The notes beneath the pieces are model-generated. The model was given only the letters and a program-made list of their open reading frames with translations, was not told where the DNA came from and made no database searches. This document shows positions 35,499 to 43,735 of a stretch of DNA of 64,000 bases, piece by piece. Source of the DNA: Acidobacteriota bacterium (GTDB taxonomy: Bacteria; Acidobacteriota; Terriglobia; Terriglobales; Acidobacteriaceae); the NCBI GenBank assembly GCA_018268755.1, contig JAFDVW010000009.1, positions 1 through 64,000 of the forward strand, given 5' to 3'. Every line of letters begins with the position of its first letter. Position 1 is the stretch's first letter. The position numbers were made by a program, and so were the translations under genes.

Positions 35499-37676
35499 TC
35501 AGTTCACTTTAAGGGTCAAATTCAACGCGTGGCTGACCCCGCTTTCGGTGCCGGTCACGCTCAAGATGTAGGTCCCGGAAGTCGTGCCTCCCGAGCCTCC
35601 TCCGCCGCCACCACCGCCTCCGCCCGAAGAAGAACCACCACCGCAGGAGGTAGACAGGCCCACAAGGAATAACGCAACCATGGCCATCGCCATCCCGCGC
35701 CGCGCCGGCTTGGCCAGCCACAGCAGCGCCATGGCCATACCGCTGGCCATGAGTATGGTACCCGCCAAACCTTGGGATGGACCAAACGGAGCATCGCTTC
35801 GCGGAGCCCATAACCCGGCGGAGGTGTGCGCCGTGGTGGTGACCGTCACCGTAAATGCGCCGGGAGTCGAGCCATCCAAATTCACGCTCGACGGCGCTAC
35901 CGTGCAGTTGGCCAGGTTAGGCGCACCCGCGCAGGTGAGGGCCACCGTTCCACTAAAGCTGCTGATGGAACTTGCCTGCAGGTTGTACGTCGCCGTCTGT
36001 CCAGCAGTCACGGTCAGATTGGTCGAGCCGCCTGAGGCCGGGCCCAGCGCGAAATCCGCTCCCCCGCTGCTGATCTGGATGGCCCCATTCTGATCGTGCC
36101 GGATGCGCAGAATCCCCGTACTCGAATCAAAGGTGTATCCCTGCTGATTGAGGTTCGCGTTCTGGCTGAGCGCCACCCCTCCCGCCAGCACGCTGGTGGG
36201 GGTGAAGCTGATGCGCAGCACCTCGGTGGCGGAGTTCTCCGCAGTGGCGTAGCTCACGCCGCCGGAAGAATACGTCACGCTCTTCACAATGGAGGTCGAG
36301 CGCAGAAGATGGTCTTCTCCGGCAGGAGCGAACGTCGGCATCGCCCCCATCCCGGTCAGGAAGTGGCGGACATAATCTGCGTAGCCGTCGGTGAACCACT
36401 GATGGTTTACATCCGGGCCATCGATCACCACACCCGAAGACCGCGCCATGTAGGTCGCCCAATTGAACGAGCGAATGGCTTCCTGCTGCGCCGTGGTGTT
36501 GCCCGTCAGTTCATACAACATGGCATTCACCGAGGCATAGCGCGAAGTATGGCTGCCCATGGGATAGGCGAAGATGGCCTGCTCCTCAATGGTATTGGCG
36601 CCATACGACTGGGTGGCGTAATTGTCCAGCACCCAATTCAAAATGCCCTGCACATGGCTCTGCCAGCTGGCATCGAGATCGCTGCGCTCCATCAGGTAGC
36701 GGGCCGTCATCAGAGCCGTATACTGCGTGGTGTCATTCAGGTCGGGCTGAATGGTGTTGTCTTCGAAATAGTTCGCCCACACGTTGTTCTGCAGAGGATA
36801 AGTCTTCAGCCAGGTCCAGGCGGTATTGCGCGCAGTCTGGTAATTCGCCGTATTGCCCAGATTGAGCTTGATCAGCAGATCAAACAGACGAATGGGATTG
36901 ATCGCGTCTGCGGTGTATTCCTCGCGAACAGCCCCGGTCTTGGCGTTCACGCGAAACGGCCACGGCGAATGAGTAGCGTCGCCGGCGCGGATTTTGGCGG
37001 CCAGCACGTTGGCGCATTGAATGGCTGCGTCGCGATACGCGGTGTTGCCGTCGAATTGATAAAGCGTCAGCCAGGCGTAGCCCAACTCGCCGATCTTGTC
37101 CGGCTCCAGATACCCCTGGCCGTCGCCTAGCCCCGAAGTGTTTCCCACCGCCGCGCCCTGGTAGGTCAGCGAGCCGGCATCGCCCTCCGCATAGGGAACG
37201 CTCGCCCAGCTGTCGCTGGCCAACGTCATGCCATGCTGCAGGTGCCAGGTGGCCACGTTTTCCGCCACCGTCACCACATCGCGATTTCCCGAGTACTGGT
37301 AATACTTCAGCGCCGACTCGGTCAGCATGGCGTACATGCCGGCTGGATTGAAGGGCCAGTCCTGGGGTTGCTGGGTGTCGGGATCCAGATAGCTGTAGCA
37401 GTAGTAAGCGGGCTTGCCGCTGCAGGCAACCGGCACGTCGTTCAGCAGGTAGTTCCAGGCCAGGGTGATGACCGTGTCATATCCCTGCGTGGGATCAGGG
37501 GTCCAGGGAATGATCTTGTTGCTGCCGTCGAGCACGACGGTGTGGCCATTCAGGGTATCGGCGAAAACCGGAGCGCTGCCCAACCCGCCCACCAGGACGG
37601 CAAAAAAGACCAACCAACAAACTTGTCTCCAACCTAGGCCCGCAAACTGTGAAATATCTTCCCCGCCCTCGGACAT
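35499..37676 (-). CDS. Large secreted protein: helical-toroid domain, Ig-like domain, membrane/lipobox/poly-Gly tail
   Basis: 725 residues from the ATG at 37676 (AGGAG six bases upstream). A signal segment (VCWLVFFAVLVGGLGSAPVFA) precedes about 430 residues rich in Trp/Tyr helices (TLAWNYLLNDV, ALKYYQYSGNRDVV, AWTWLKTYPLQ), resembling (alpha/alpha) barrels of glycoside hydrolases or lyases. A beta-rich part and an Ig-like domain (about 540-620) follow. Near the end come two hydrophobic segments, a lipobox-like LVGLSTSC, a ten-glycine run and a last strand repeat (YILSVTGTESG). That tail occurs on other acidobacterial exported proteins, as far as I recall. A carbohydrate-active role is a guess. 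Confidence 0.78.
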   Translation of the reverse strand: MSEGGEDISQFAGLGWRQVCWLVFFAVLVGGLGSAPVFADTLNGHTVVLDGSNKIIPWTPDPTQGYDTVITLAWNYLLNDVPVACSGKPAYYCYSYLDPDTQQPQDWPFNPAGMYAMLTESALKYYQYSGNRDVVTVAENVATWHLQHGMTLASDSWASVPYAEGDAGSLTYQGAAVGNTSGLGDGQGYLEPDKIGELGYAWLTLYQFDGNTAYRDAAIQCANVLAAKIRAGDATHSPWPFRVNAKTGAVREEYTADAINPIRLFDLLIKLNLGNTANYQTARNTAWTWLKTYPLQNNVWANYFEDNTIQPDLNDTTQYTALMTARYLMERSDLDASWQSHVQGILNWVLDNYATQSYGANTIEEQAIFAYPMGSHTSRYASVNAMLYELTGNTTAQQEAIRSFNWATYMARSSGVVIDGPDVNHQWFTDGYADYVRHFLTGMGAMPTFAPAGEDHLLRSTSIVKSVTYSSGGVSYATAENSATEVLRISFTPTSVLAGGVALSQNANLNQQGYTFDSSTGILRIRHDQNGAIQISSGGADFALGPASGGSTNLTVTAGQTATYNLQASSISSFSGTVALTCAGAPNLANCTVAPSSVNLDGSTPGAFTVTVTTTAHTSAGLWAPRSDAPFGPSQGLAGTILMASGMAMALLWLAKPARRGMAMAMVALFLVGLSTSCGGGSSSGGGGGGGGGGSGGTTSGTYILSVTGTESGVSHALNLTLKVN

Positions 37677-37887
37677 GCAATCTCCTGACTCGTTGGCCTG
37701 ACTGCAAAGCATGCTAGCTGTGATCATTTCGAACGATGCGAAGCCCAGGGGCCTGCATGGGGGATTGTCTTATAGATATTTAAGATACCGTCCCCGCCCC
37801 TGGATGTTGCCTCACGGCTGTCTAGAATACAAGGCCTTCCCCATGCTGTATCTGCTGGGAAAACGGCGTGGGGGGAAAAGGGGGGTC

Positions 37888-37964
37888 TGGCGCGCCCGGA
37901 GAGATTCGAACTCCCGACCTACAGCTCCGGAGGCTGCCGCTCTATCCAGCTGAGCTACGGGCGC
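37888..37964 (-). tRNA. tRNA-Arg, anticodon CCG
   Basis: The minus strand folds as a full cloverleaf of 77 bases with encoded CCA. The acceptor stem is GCGCCCG/CGGGCGC, the D arm has GCTC/GAGC, and the anticodon stem is GCAGC/GCTGT around the loop CTCCGGA (anticodon CCG). The T arm is GGGAG/CTCTC with TTCGAAT. It reads CGG arginine codons. Confidence 0.96.
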
Positions 37965-38026
37965 GCGATGCAGGTTGTAGTTTACAACATTCGCCGCCCG
38001 ACCGTGGAAGATGGCCCAAAGAACGC

Positions 38027-38698
38027 CTAGTGGGGCGGAGCGGAGCCTTGCTCGCGGATTTTCAAAGCCCGCAGGCGCGGTGCAGGAATGCGGCGCGGCT
38101 TAGGCACCAGCACCTCAGGCAAGGCGGTAGGGGGCTCCTGCATGCAACGCTGCAGAGCTGCCGACAAATAGAGGTGCTGTACTGGCTTGTGCAGAAAAAC
38201 CTCTGCCCCCAGCGACAGGGCGCGACGAATCTGGGCTGGGTCCTCCACCGCGGAGCACATGATGACCTTCAATTCGGGACGCAGCTGGCGCAGCCGTTGT
38301 AGAGTTTGCAGACCATCCATCACCGGCATCTGCAGATCAAGTATCACCGCCACCGGCGCGCAGCCGGCCTGCAACTGGGTGAGCGCTTCCTGGCCATTGT
38401 GCGCCGTAACCACGCGGAAGCACTCCACCTCCAGCAAGGTCCGCAGATACCGCAACATTTCCGGTGAATCGTCCACGACCAGAATGGTCGTCTTCGCCCG
38501 CTCATTCGCGCTCGTCAACATGGCCGAAGCTCCACGTTCCGGGCCCGCCTCGGGAGGGGCAGGAGACGCGGACCAAGGCACGCTGTCCAAGGGCGAAATA
38601 CAGGAATTCGCCGCAGTCTCCCCCAGGCTCGCCGGACGCATCGGAATCTGGGGCTGTTTACGCTTTCTGGCCGATTCGGTCAATGCTTTTTCCCGCAT
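38027..38698 (-). CDS. Stand-alone response-regulator receiver
   Basis: 223 residues from the ATG at 38698 with AAGGA nine bases upstream. The first 75 residues look unstructured. A receiver domain covers about 78-195: ILVVDDSPE (acidic pocket), VILDLQMPVMDG (phospho-aspartate), CSAVEDP (switch serine) and HKPVQ (lysine). There is no output domain. The roughly 30-residue basic tail (PKPRRIPAPRLRALKIREQ) may contact a partner or nucleic acid. It lies downstream, same strand, of two one-domain LuxR-type HTH genes, which could be the missing output. Confidence 0.87.
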   Translation of the reverse strand: MREKALTESARKRKQPQIPMRPASLGETAANSCISPLDSVPWSASPAPPEAGPERGASAMLTSANERAKTTILVVDDSPEMLRYLRTLLEVECFRVVTAHNGQEALTQLQAGCAPVAVILDLQMPVMDGLQTLQRLRQLRPELKVIMCSAVEDPAQIRRALSLGAEVFLHKPVQHLYLSAALQRCMQEPPTALPEVLVPKPRRIPAPRLRALKIREQGSAPPH

Positions 38699-38954
38699 GT
38701 TTACGTCCTTAGCTGGCAGCCACATGCCGCCACTTCACAGCCATGTGCACCTTTTTCTGGGCAGGAGCGCAAAGCCCGCACCGCCTGTCCGGGAAGATGC
38801 CCCTCATGCTGCCGAATCGGGACGATGCAGCCTGCGTCAAGCCGCACGGGCCCAGCACTGCGCCTGTGCAAAATCGGGGACAAATCTCTTTCCTCCTGCG
38901 ACGCAGACATCGGTTCACAGCCAGGAACCGGACCAGGCCGCCGCCCGGCCCTGC

Positions 38955-39206
38955 TCATCCGGTGCGCTCCAGACTGCGGGCAAATTCGGGAGCATCCAGC
39001 ACCAGGGCCTCGTCCTTCCACTTGATTCCGCCGTGGCCGGCCACATACAGCGCCAGCTCGAGACGGCTCCACACCCCCAGCTTGTCGAAAATCGTGCGCA
39101 GGTAGTTCTTCACCACTTGCTCCGTGGTCCCCATCAGGGTGGCGATGTCGCGGTTGGTGCGGCCTTCCCATACCAGCACCGCCACCTGCACTTCCTTACT
39201 GGTCAT
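38955..39206 (-). CDS. Single-domain LuxR-type HTH protein, B type (pair 1)
   Basis: 83 residues from an ATG whose ATGA overlaps the stop of the A-type gene. An ATG at 39224 would add six residues. The whole protein is a GerE/LuxR DNA-binding domain: VLVWEGRTNRDIATLMG, then TEQVVKNYLRTIFDKLGVWSRLELALY with the recognition helix. There is no receiver or autoinducer domain. A close relative lies at 43249-43476. Such solos depend on partners or dimerisation for control. Confidence 0.85.
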   Translation of the reverse strand: MTSKEVQVAVLVWEGRTNRDIATLMGTTEQVVKNYLRTIFDKLGVWSRLELALYVAGHGGIKWKDEALVLDAPEFARSLERTG

Positions 39207-39475
39207 TCGATCTCTTGGCTGCATAGCTTTTGCTCCCTCTGAAACATCGCGGTGGCGAGCTTCACGCGTTTGCGTCCGTCCTTAATGCCGGCGCGCAGAA
39301 ACAAGGTGCGCAGGTGCTGCTTCACGGTGCGCGGACTGATACGCAGTTGCGCGGCGATCTCTTTGTTGCTGCAACCTTGCACCAGCAGCTTCAACACCTC
39401 CGCATCCCGCTGGGTGATCTTGATGTGCATCAGGTCCGGCCCCGGGTTGGCATCCATCCATTGCGGAATCGTCAT
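39203..39475 (-). CDS. Single-domain LuxR-type HTH protein, A type (pair 1)
   Basis: 90 residues from an ATG with GGAGG six bases upstream. A GerE/LuxR HTH fills residues 18-80 (ITQRDAEVLKLLVQGCSNKE, then SPRTVKQHLRTLFLRAGI and KRVKLATAMF). It is closely similar to the N-terminal part of the gene at 43179-43691. Translationally coupled to the B-type gene by a 4-base overlap, it may form a heterodimer with it. That is inference. Confidence 0.87.
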   Translation of the reverse strand: MTIPQWMDANPGPDLMHIKITQRDAEVLKLLVQGCSNKEIAAQLRISPRTVKQHLRTLFLRAGIKDGRKRVKLATAMFQREQKLCSQEIE

Positions 39476-39951
39476 AGCTGGCCTCCGCTTTCAGCATGCA
39501 GCACGTACTTCACCAAAGTTTCGCCCTGCCACACCAAGGGAGAAAGCCTTTTGGCTACAGCCGCTTCTCCATCCGGCGCGGCCCGGCCCATCTCTGCGCG
39601 GCTCCCCCTCGAACCTGATATGGAACTGCCAATTCCAGAATGGATTTCCGGCCCCCCGCCAGGACTCGGTTTTGGGACAGTGCAAGGTCGTGAAGCGCAA
39701 AAGATTGCGGCCCTCCAGGAGCCCATTGACCGCACTCTGCCAGCCGGCCGAGTGCCGCTTTCGGCTGGCCGGAGGACCCTTTTGTAAGCCATACCTCTCC
39801 AGTGACTTACCGGCCTCGGGGCGCACGTGAGGGGGCTCGGGGGGGCAAAATCTGCCGCCCCCATCCACGCTTCGTTTTCCTTTTTTGGCGGGAGAATTGC
39901 AATTACAATGGGGCTCGCAAGAACAGACTCGAGCGGCCGCATCGGTGTTGC
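39476..39951. other. Gene-poor stretch between the divergent HTH pair and the GAF protein
   Basis: About 475 bases with no convincing gene. Several open frames pass through on both strands but have neither ribosome sites nor domain-like sequence. It should hold the promoters of both flanking units. A weak TACAAT at 39904-39909 lies about 45 bases before the chosen start of the GAF gene, without a well-spaced -35. Confidence 0.5.
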
Positions 39952-41757
39952 TTGAAACCATCTCTTCCAGGCGCGAAAAAGCTGATCACCGGCCCGGAAT
40001 CGTTTCAACAATTACTCCAGGCCGCCTTCGTGGTCCAGCAACACAATGACCGGTCCCGCCCAGGAGGGCCCACACTGACGGCCGAGCCCAAACCTAGCAT
40101 GGAACAGGCCCTGAGTACGATCGTAGAGATTCAGAACCTGATTCTGACCGGTCAGCTGGAACTGGCGGAGGCCCTGCCCTTGATTGCGGAGCGTACCGCC
40201 AGCATCACGCGGGCCGACGGTGTAGCCATCGGCATCGTGCAAGCCGATCGCTTCGCTTACCTGCATGGGACCGGGATCGCCCAGGCGGAAGGCGGGGCGG
40301 AGTATCCCTGCGAGGAAACCCTGGCCGCCGAGTGTCTGGCCTCGGGCAAGATCCTGCAAATTCCTGACACCGCTAAAGACCTCTATCTTTCCCCGGATCT
40401 TTGCCACCGTCTAAATGTGGGCTCGCTCATCGCGGCGCCCATCCATCACGATGGCAAACTGGCCGGCGCCATCGAGTTGCGTTATGTGCGCCCCGCCGCT
40501 TTTCAAGAACCGGAGTTGCGCACCTCGCAGTTGATGGCCGGCCTGATCACCACCGCCCTGGTGCGAGCGGCAGAAGTTGCCTCTAAGCGCACGCTGGCCC
40601 AGGAACGCGCCGCCATGCTGGACGCCATCGAGCGCATCAAGCCACAGCTGGAGCGCATGGCGGGTGGCGCGGAACCAGCCGCGCCCGCCCCGGATAATGT
40701 CCATCCCGTGCCGGCAGAGCCGGAGATCCCTCACTTCACCGAAGAAGAACTGCGCGCCCTTCTTCCGGAAAATGCCGCTGCCCTGGGGGCGACCCTGGGC
40801 ACATCGCCGACCGCGGAACAAGCTGCACTGGCCACGGAAACCTGCCGCCGCTGCGGCCATGCGCTTTCCCGTGATGAGGTTTTCTGTGGCTTGTGCGGCA
40901 CCCAGCGCTGGCTGGACTCTCCCCCGGAAGGCGCTGCCTTGGCTCCGCCCACCGAGGAGCAAGTTCCTTTTTCCGCCATTGCCCCAGCAACCGAACCCCA
41001 CGCCGGCCCACCGGTTGTTAGCCCGGAAGAGATGCCAGAAGATCTTGCGGAGTCTTCCTCCTGGCCAGCAGAGGAGACACTTGCACTGCCACCCTTGCTG
41101 GAAGACCTGGTAGCACAGTTTCCTCCTGAGCCGGCAGAGGATAGCTTGGCTCTGCTTTCCCAACCGGCCAGCCCGCCTGTTTCCGAGCCTTATGCCCCAG
41201 TGGCGAAATTGGAAGAGAGCGCCGCGCCTGCGATCGCCACATTTCTCGTCCCGGCGAAGGAAATGGAATTGCCACCGGCCAGCGAAACTCCCGCTTCGTT
41301 GCCGAAGGCAGCGGAACCCTGGACGACGGCGCGCCGTACCAAACAATGGCTGGAATCCCTGGCCTCGCCGGGCGTCGAATCGCGCGGCAGCATGCTGCAA
41401 CGCCTTTGGCAAACCCAGCGGGCAAATATTTATCTGGCTATCTCCGCCGTCCTGTTGCTTGCCGTTTTGGCGGGATGGGGCAGCCGGCCAACAGAAAATC
41501 AACCCAGCAACCGCCCCCGGCCACCCCAGCTCTCTTTCCTGGAATCGATTCTGGTGGATCTGGGCTTGGCGGTCGCGCCGCCGGCCGAGGCTTATCGCGG
41601 CAACCCCGACATCAAAGTGTGGGTGGACCTGCACACCGCGCTCTACTATTGCCCAGATGCCGATCAGTACGGCAAAACCGGCAATGGCAAATTCACCAGC
41701 CAGCGCGATGCGCAGCTGGACCAGTTCGAGCCGGCCTTTCGTAAGGCCTGTAACTAG
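39952..41757 (+). CDS. GAF-domain, zinc-ribbon membrane protein
   Basis: About 601 residues. The start is uncertain: the frame is open from 39802, and I placed it at a TTG just before KKLITGPESFQQLLQAAF. A GAF domain covers about 50-205 (LPLIAERTASITRADGVAIG, SLIAAPIHHDGKLAGAIEL). A zinc ribbon CRRCGHALSRDEVFCGLCG follows near 298, then a 170-residue Pro/Ala/Glu-rich linker, one transmembrane helix (YLAISAVLLLAVLAGW, about 495-510), and a C-terminal module with VWVDLHTALYYCPDADQYGK near 560. The GAF part is cytoplasmic and the tail faces out if the linker is inside. A sensory role is likely. Its signal is unknown. Confidence 0.82.
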   Translation: MKPSLPGAKKLITGPESFQQLLQAAFVVQQHNDRSRPGGPTLTAEPKPSMEQALSTIVEIQNLILTGQLELAEALPLIAERTASITRADGVAIGIVQADRFAYLHGTGIAQAEGGAEYPCEETLAAECLASGKILQIPDTAKDLYLSPDLCHRLNVGSLIAAPIHHDGKLAGAIELRYVRPAAFQEPELRTSQLMAGLITTALVRAAEVASKRTLAQERAAMLDAIERIKPQLERMAGGAEPAAPAPDNVHPVPAEPEIPHFTEEELRALLPENAAALGATLGTSPTAEQAALATETCRRCGHALSRDEVFCGLCGTQRWLDSPPEGAALAPPTEEQVPFSAIAPATEPHAGPPVVSPEEMPEDLAESSSWPAEETLALPPLLEDLVAQFPPEPAEDSLALLSQPASPPVSEPYAPVAKLEESAAPAIATFLVPAKEMELPPASETPASLPKAAEPWTTARRTKQWLESLASPGVESRGSMLQRLWQTQRANIYLAISAVLLLAVLAGWGSRPTENQPSNRPRPPQLSFLESILVDLGLAVAPPAEAYRGNPDIKVWVDLHTALYYCPDADQYGKTGNGKFTSQRDAQLDQFEPAFRKACN

Positions 41758-41861
41758 CCGGCCTACAGCAAAATCCTCTCCGCTTTCGGTTTGACAACCC
41801 ATGCTGAGGAGAGTGGAATGTTTCAGATGGCAGAATCCTGAATTTGGAGACCCACTGAACC

Positions 41862-43103
41862 ATGTCGTCCCCCGACCATGGCTTTGATCCGACTCAGCCC
41901 CTTGATCCTGAATTGAATCCGCTGACCAACCCAGTCCTGGCAGAGAACCTGGGACGCTGGTCGCAGGTCTATTTCACTACGCCTCCGGAAAAACGCGCCG
42001 ACGCGGTGCGAGAATTGCTGCGCGAGCTGGCGCAGGAAAAAGACGGGTCAGCGGCGCCGGCTCGCCGCTCCTTCTTCGACCCCCTGGAAGAGGAAGTTGC
42101 CCTGGCCGGCGAACGCTTTCCCGACTCCGCCGCCAGCCTGCAACTGACGGCCTGCCCGGCGTGTCAGGAACAAAATCTGGCGAACCAACGCTACTGCGGC
42201 TTCTGTGGCTCTCGTCTGTACCCTGAGGTGAGTCTGCCGAAAGCAACCATGGGCCGACCCGTTGCCCTCACTCCGGAGATGCCCCGGTCAGCTACAGCGC
42301 CCTCACCCGCGCCACCCGCTTCTAGGGAACCATTACGCGAGGAATCGGACCTGCAGTGGTTGCGGGACAAGGCAATCTCGCGGGACGAGACCCCAATCCA
42401 CTTGCTGGAGCCGGAACCTTCCCGTGCAGGATGGAAGTATGCGGTGGTGGCCATTTTAATCTTGCTGGGAGGCGGGTTCGTTTATCGGGAGTGGAGCCTG
42501 CGCAGCGCTCCCACGCACCATGCCAGCTCCAACTCTGCAGCTCCCGCAGCCAGCACGGCGCCTCGCACCCCCACGCCGCCCCAGGATTTAGCAGCGACCG
42601 CACCGCCCGCTGCAGAAGTCCCCTCATCTCCGGCGCCTGCGGGGACCGCTTCCGCTTCGCCGCAAGGGACCGACGGTACGGATGCGCCTGTCCCGTCGCC
42701 AGCGGCCACCGCCCCTGCGGCGGGGCCGGTGAGCGCGCAACCGCAGCCCACCCCACCTGCCAACCCTCCGGTGCAGGCTGCCGCCCAAATCGAAAAGCTC
42801 CCCGCGACGGGGGACCCGGCCGTGACTACGCCGACAGACGATGGACATCAAGAGCTGCAGCTGGCTCAGCATTATCTGGAAGGCCCGTCCCGCGACAGCT
42901 CCGCGGCGGCCCACTGGCTGTGGAAGTCGGTCAGCAAGCAGAATGCGACCGCCCTGCTCCTGCTCTCGAATCTGTACCAGACCGGAGACGGCGTGCCGAA
43001 GAGTTGCGAACAGGCCCGCCTATTGCTGGTGGCCGCCGCCAAAAAGGGAAACCTGGATGCCGCTGGCCAGCTGCGCAACTTTGACTCCAGCACCTGCCGT
43101 TAA
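41862..43103 (+). CDS. Zinc-ribbon, membrane, Sel1-like repeat protein
   Basis: 413 residues. A helical N-terminus (about 1-60) is followed by a zinc ribbon CPACQEQNLANQRYCGFCG (about 97-115), a transmembrane helix (YAVVAILILLGGGFVY, about 193-208), a 110-residue Pro/Ala/Ser linker, and two Sel1/TPR-like helical repeats near the end (AAHWLWKSVSKQNATALLLL and ARLLLVAAAKKGNLDAAGQL). It shares ribbon-linker-membrane architecture with the GAF protein 104 bases upstream and is probably co-transcribed. Sel1 repeats bind proteins, so it may be a scaffold. The process is not known. Confidence 0.85.
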   Translation: MSSPDHGFDPTQPLDPELNPLTNPVLAENLGRWSQVYFTTPPEKRADAVRELLRELAQEKDGSAAPARRSFFDPLEEEVALAGERFPDSAASLQLTACPACQEQNLANQRYCGFCGSRLYPEVSLPKATMGRPVALTPEMPRSATAPSPAPPASREPLREESDLQWLRDKAISRDETPIHLLEPEPSRAGWKYAVVAILILLGGGFVYREWSLRSAPTHHASSNSAAPAASTAPRTPTPPQDLAATAPPAAEVPSSPAPAGTASASPQGTDGTDAPVPSPAATAPAAGPVSAQPQPTPPANPPVQAAAQIEKLPATGDPAVTTPTDDGHQELQLAQHYLEGPSRDSSAAAHWLWKSVSKQNATALLLLSNLYQTGDGVPKSCEQARLLLVAAAKKGNLDAAGQLRNFDSSTCR

Positions 43104-43110
43104 AACGAAC

Positions 43111-43142
43111 AAAAAAATAGGCCTTCGGAAATCCGAAGGCCT
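43111..43142 (-). terminator. Rho-independent terminator, strongest for the minus-strand HTH pair
   Basis: A perfect 10-base stem AGGCCTTCGG/CCGAAGGCCT with a 4-base loop. On the minus strand it is followed by TATTTTTTT. It lies between convergent units, eight bases after the Sel1-like gene, and may serve both. Confidence 0.85.
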
Positions 43143-43178
43143 TCCTGCTGCGTGTGCGGTCGCAAATTTCGCCGAAGC

Positions 43179-43691
43179 TCAGTGCGTATGCCGGGAATGG
43201 ATCCCGGCATTCAGCCCCATGATGCGTTTTTCCCAACTCTCCACTTCGTCAGGCTTGGGCTGGGCTTTCGTGCCGCCGAGCTTCGTACCAGAGAGCGAGC
43301 TCAACCCGGTTCCAGAGTCCGAGCTTGTCGTAGATAATTCGGAGGTAATTCTTGACGACGTGTTCTGAGGTTCCAATGGCCTCGGCCACCTCGCGGTTTT
43401 TGAGTCCTTGAGCGACGAGCTCGATGACTCGCTGTTCCCGAGCGCTGGGGGATCGCTTTCCGTACCGTTCGAACATTGCTGCTGCCTCCGATATAAAAGT
43501 GTTGCGAGTTTCACCCGCTTGATGCCGCCGGTTATGCCAAAGCGCAGAAAAAGACGATTGAAATGCGCCTTCACCGTGCGCCGCGCCATGTTCAGTTGTT
43601 TGGCGATTTCGTCGTTGTCACAGCCTTGCAGAAGTAACTCCGCGATCTGCTGTTCTCGCGGACCGAGTTGGACCGTTTTTTCCTCCTTCAT
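43179..43691 (-). CDS. LuxR-type HTH protein, A type (pair 2), with overprinted C-terminal tail
   Basis: 170 residues from the ATG at 43691. A GTG at 43697 is possible. Residues 10-70 are a LuxR-type HTH (LGPREQQIAELLLQGCDNDE, then RRTVKAHFNRLFLRFGITGG and KRVKLATLLYRR), very close to the A-type gene at 39203-39475. There the frame stops right after the domain. Here it runs on for about 95 Ser/Thr-rich residues that lie across the whole B-type gene in another frame. The tail is probably a by-product of a lost stop, or a truly nested arrangement. Confidence 0.8.
   Translation of the reverse strand: MKEEKTVQLGPREQQIAELLLQGCDNDEIAKQLNMARRTVKAHFNRLFLRFGITGGIKRVKLATLLYRRQQQCSNGTESDPPALGNSESSSSSLKDSKTARWPRPLEPQNTSSRITSELSTTSSDSGTGLSSLSGTKLGGTKAQPKPDEVESWEKRIMGLNAGIHSRHTH
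43249..43476 (-). CDS. Single-domain LuxR-type HTH protein, B type (pair 2), nested inside the A-type frame
   Basis: 75 residues from an ATG with GGAGG eight bases upstream. The sequence is a complete GerE/LuxR HTH: SAREQRVIELVAQGLKNREV, then SEHVVKNYLRIIYDKLGLWN and RVELALWY. It matches the B-type gene at 38955-39206, including its place and frame relative to the A-type partner. Because this frame encodes the conserved domain, it is the more reliable reading of this stretch. Confidence 0.87.
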   Translation of the reverse strand: MFERYGKRSPSAREQRVIELVAQGLKNREVAEAIGTSEHVVKNYLRIIYDKLGLWNRVELALWYEARRHESPAQA

Positions 43692-43706
43692 GCACACTTC
43701 CCCCGG

Positions 43707-43735
43707 AGTACCGTACTGCCTTGACTGTCAGACAG
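43707..43735. promoter_or_regulatory. Two short dyads upstream of HTH pair 2
   Basis: AGTAC-C-GTACT (43707-43717) and CTGTC-A-GACAG (43725-43735) are perfect 11-base dyads, centres 18 bases apart, ending 16 bases before the A-type start. LuxR-family operators are often short dyads, so self-regulation is possible. The statistical weight of such short palindromes is low. Confidence 0.35.

Noticed and set aside
35580..35650. GC-rich near-repetitive run that could be a CRISPR or tandem repeat
   Set aside because: It is the coding sequence for the poly-glycine tract. No spaced direct repeats are present here or elsewhere in the window.
37711..37953. An 80-residue plus-strand open frame ending SNSRPTAPEAAALSS
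   Set aside because: It is the antisense translation of the tRNA-Arg gene, a well-known false ORF type.
40411..41802. A 463-residue minus-strand open frame opposite the GAF protein
   Set aside because: The plus frame has GAF, zinc-ribbon and membrane features. The minus frame has none.
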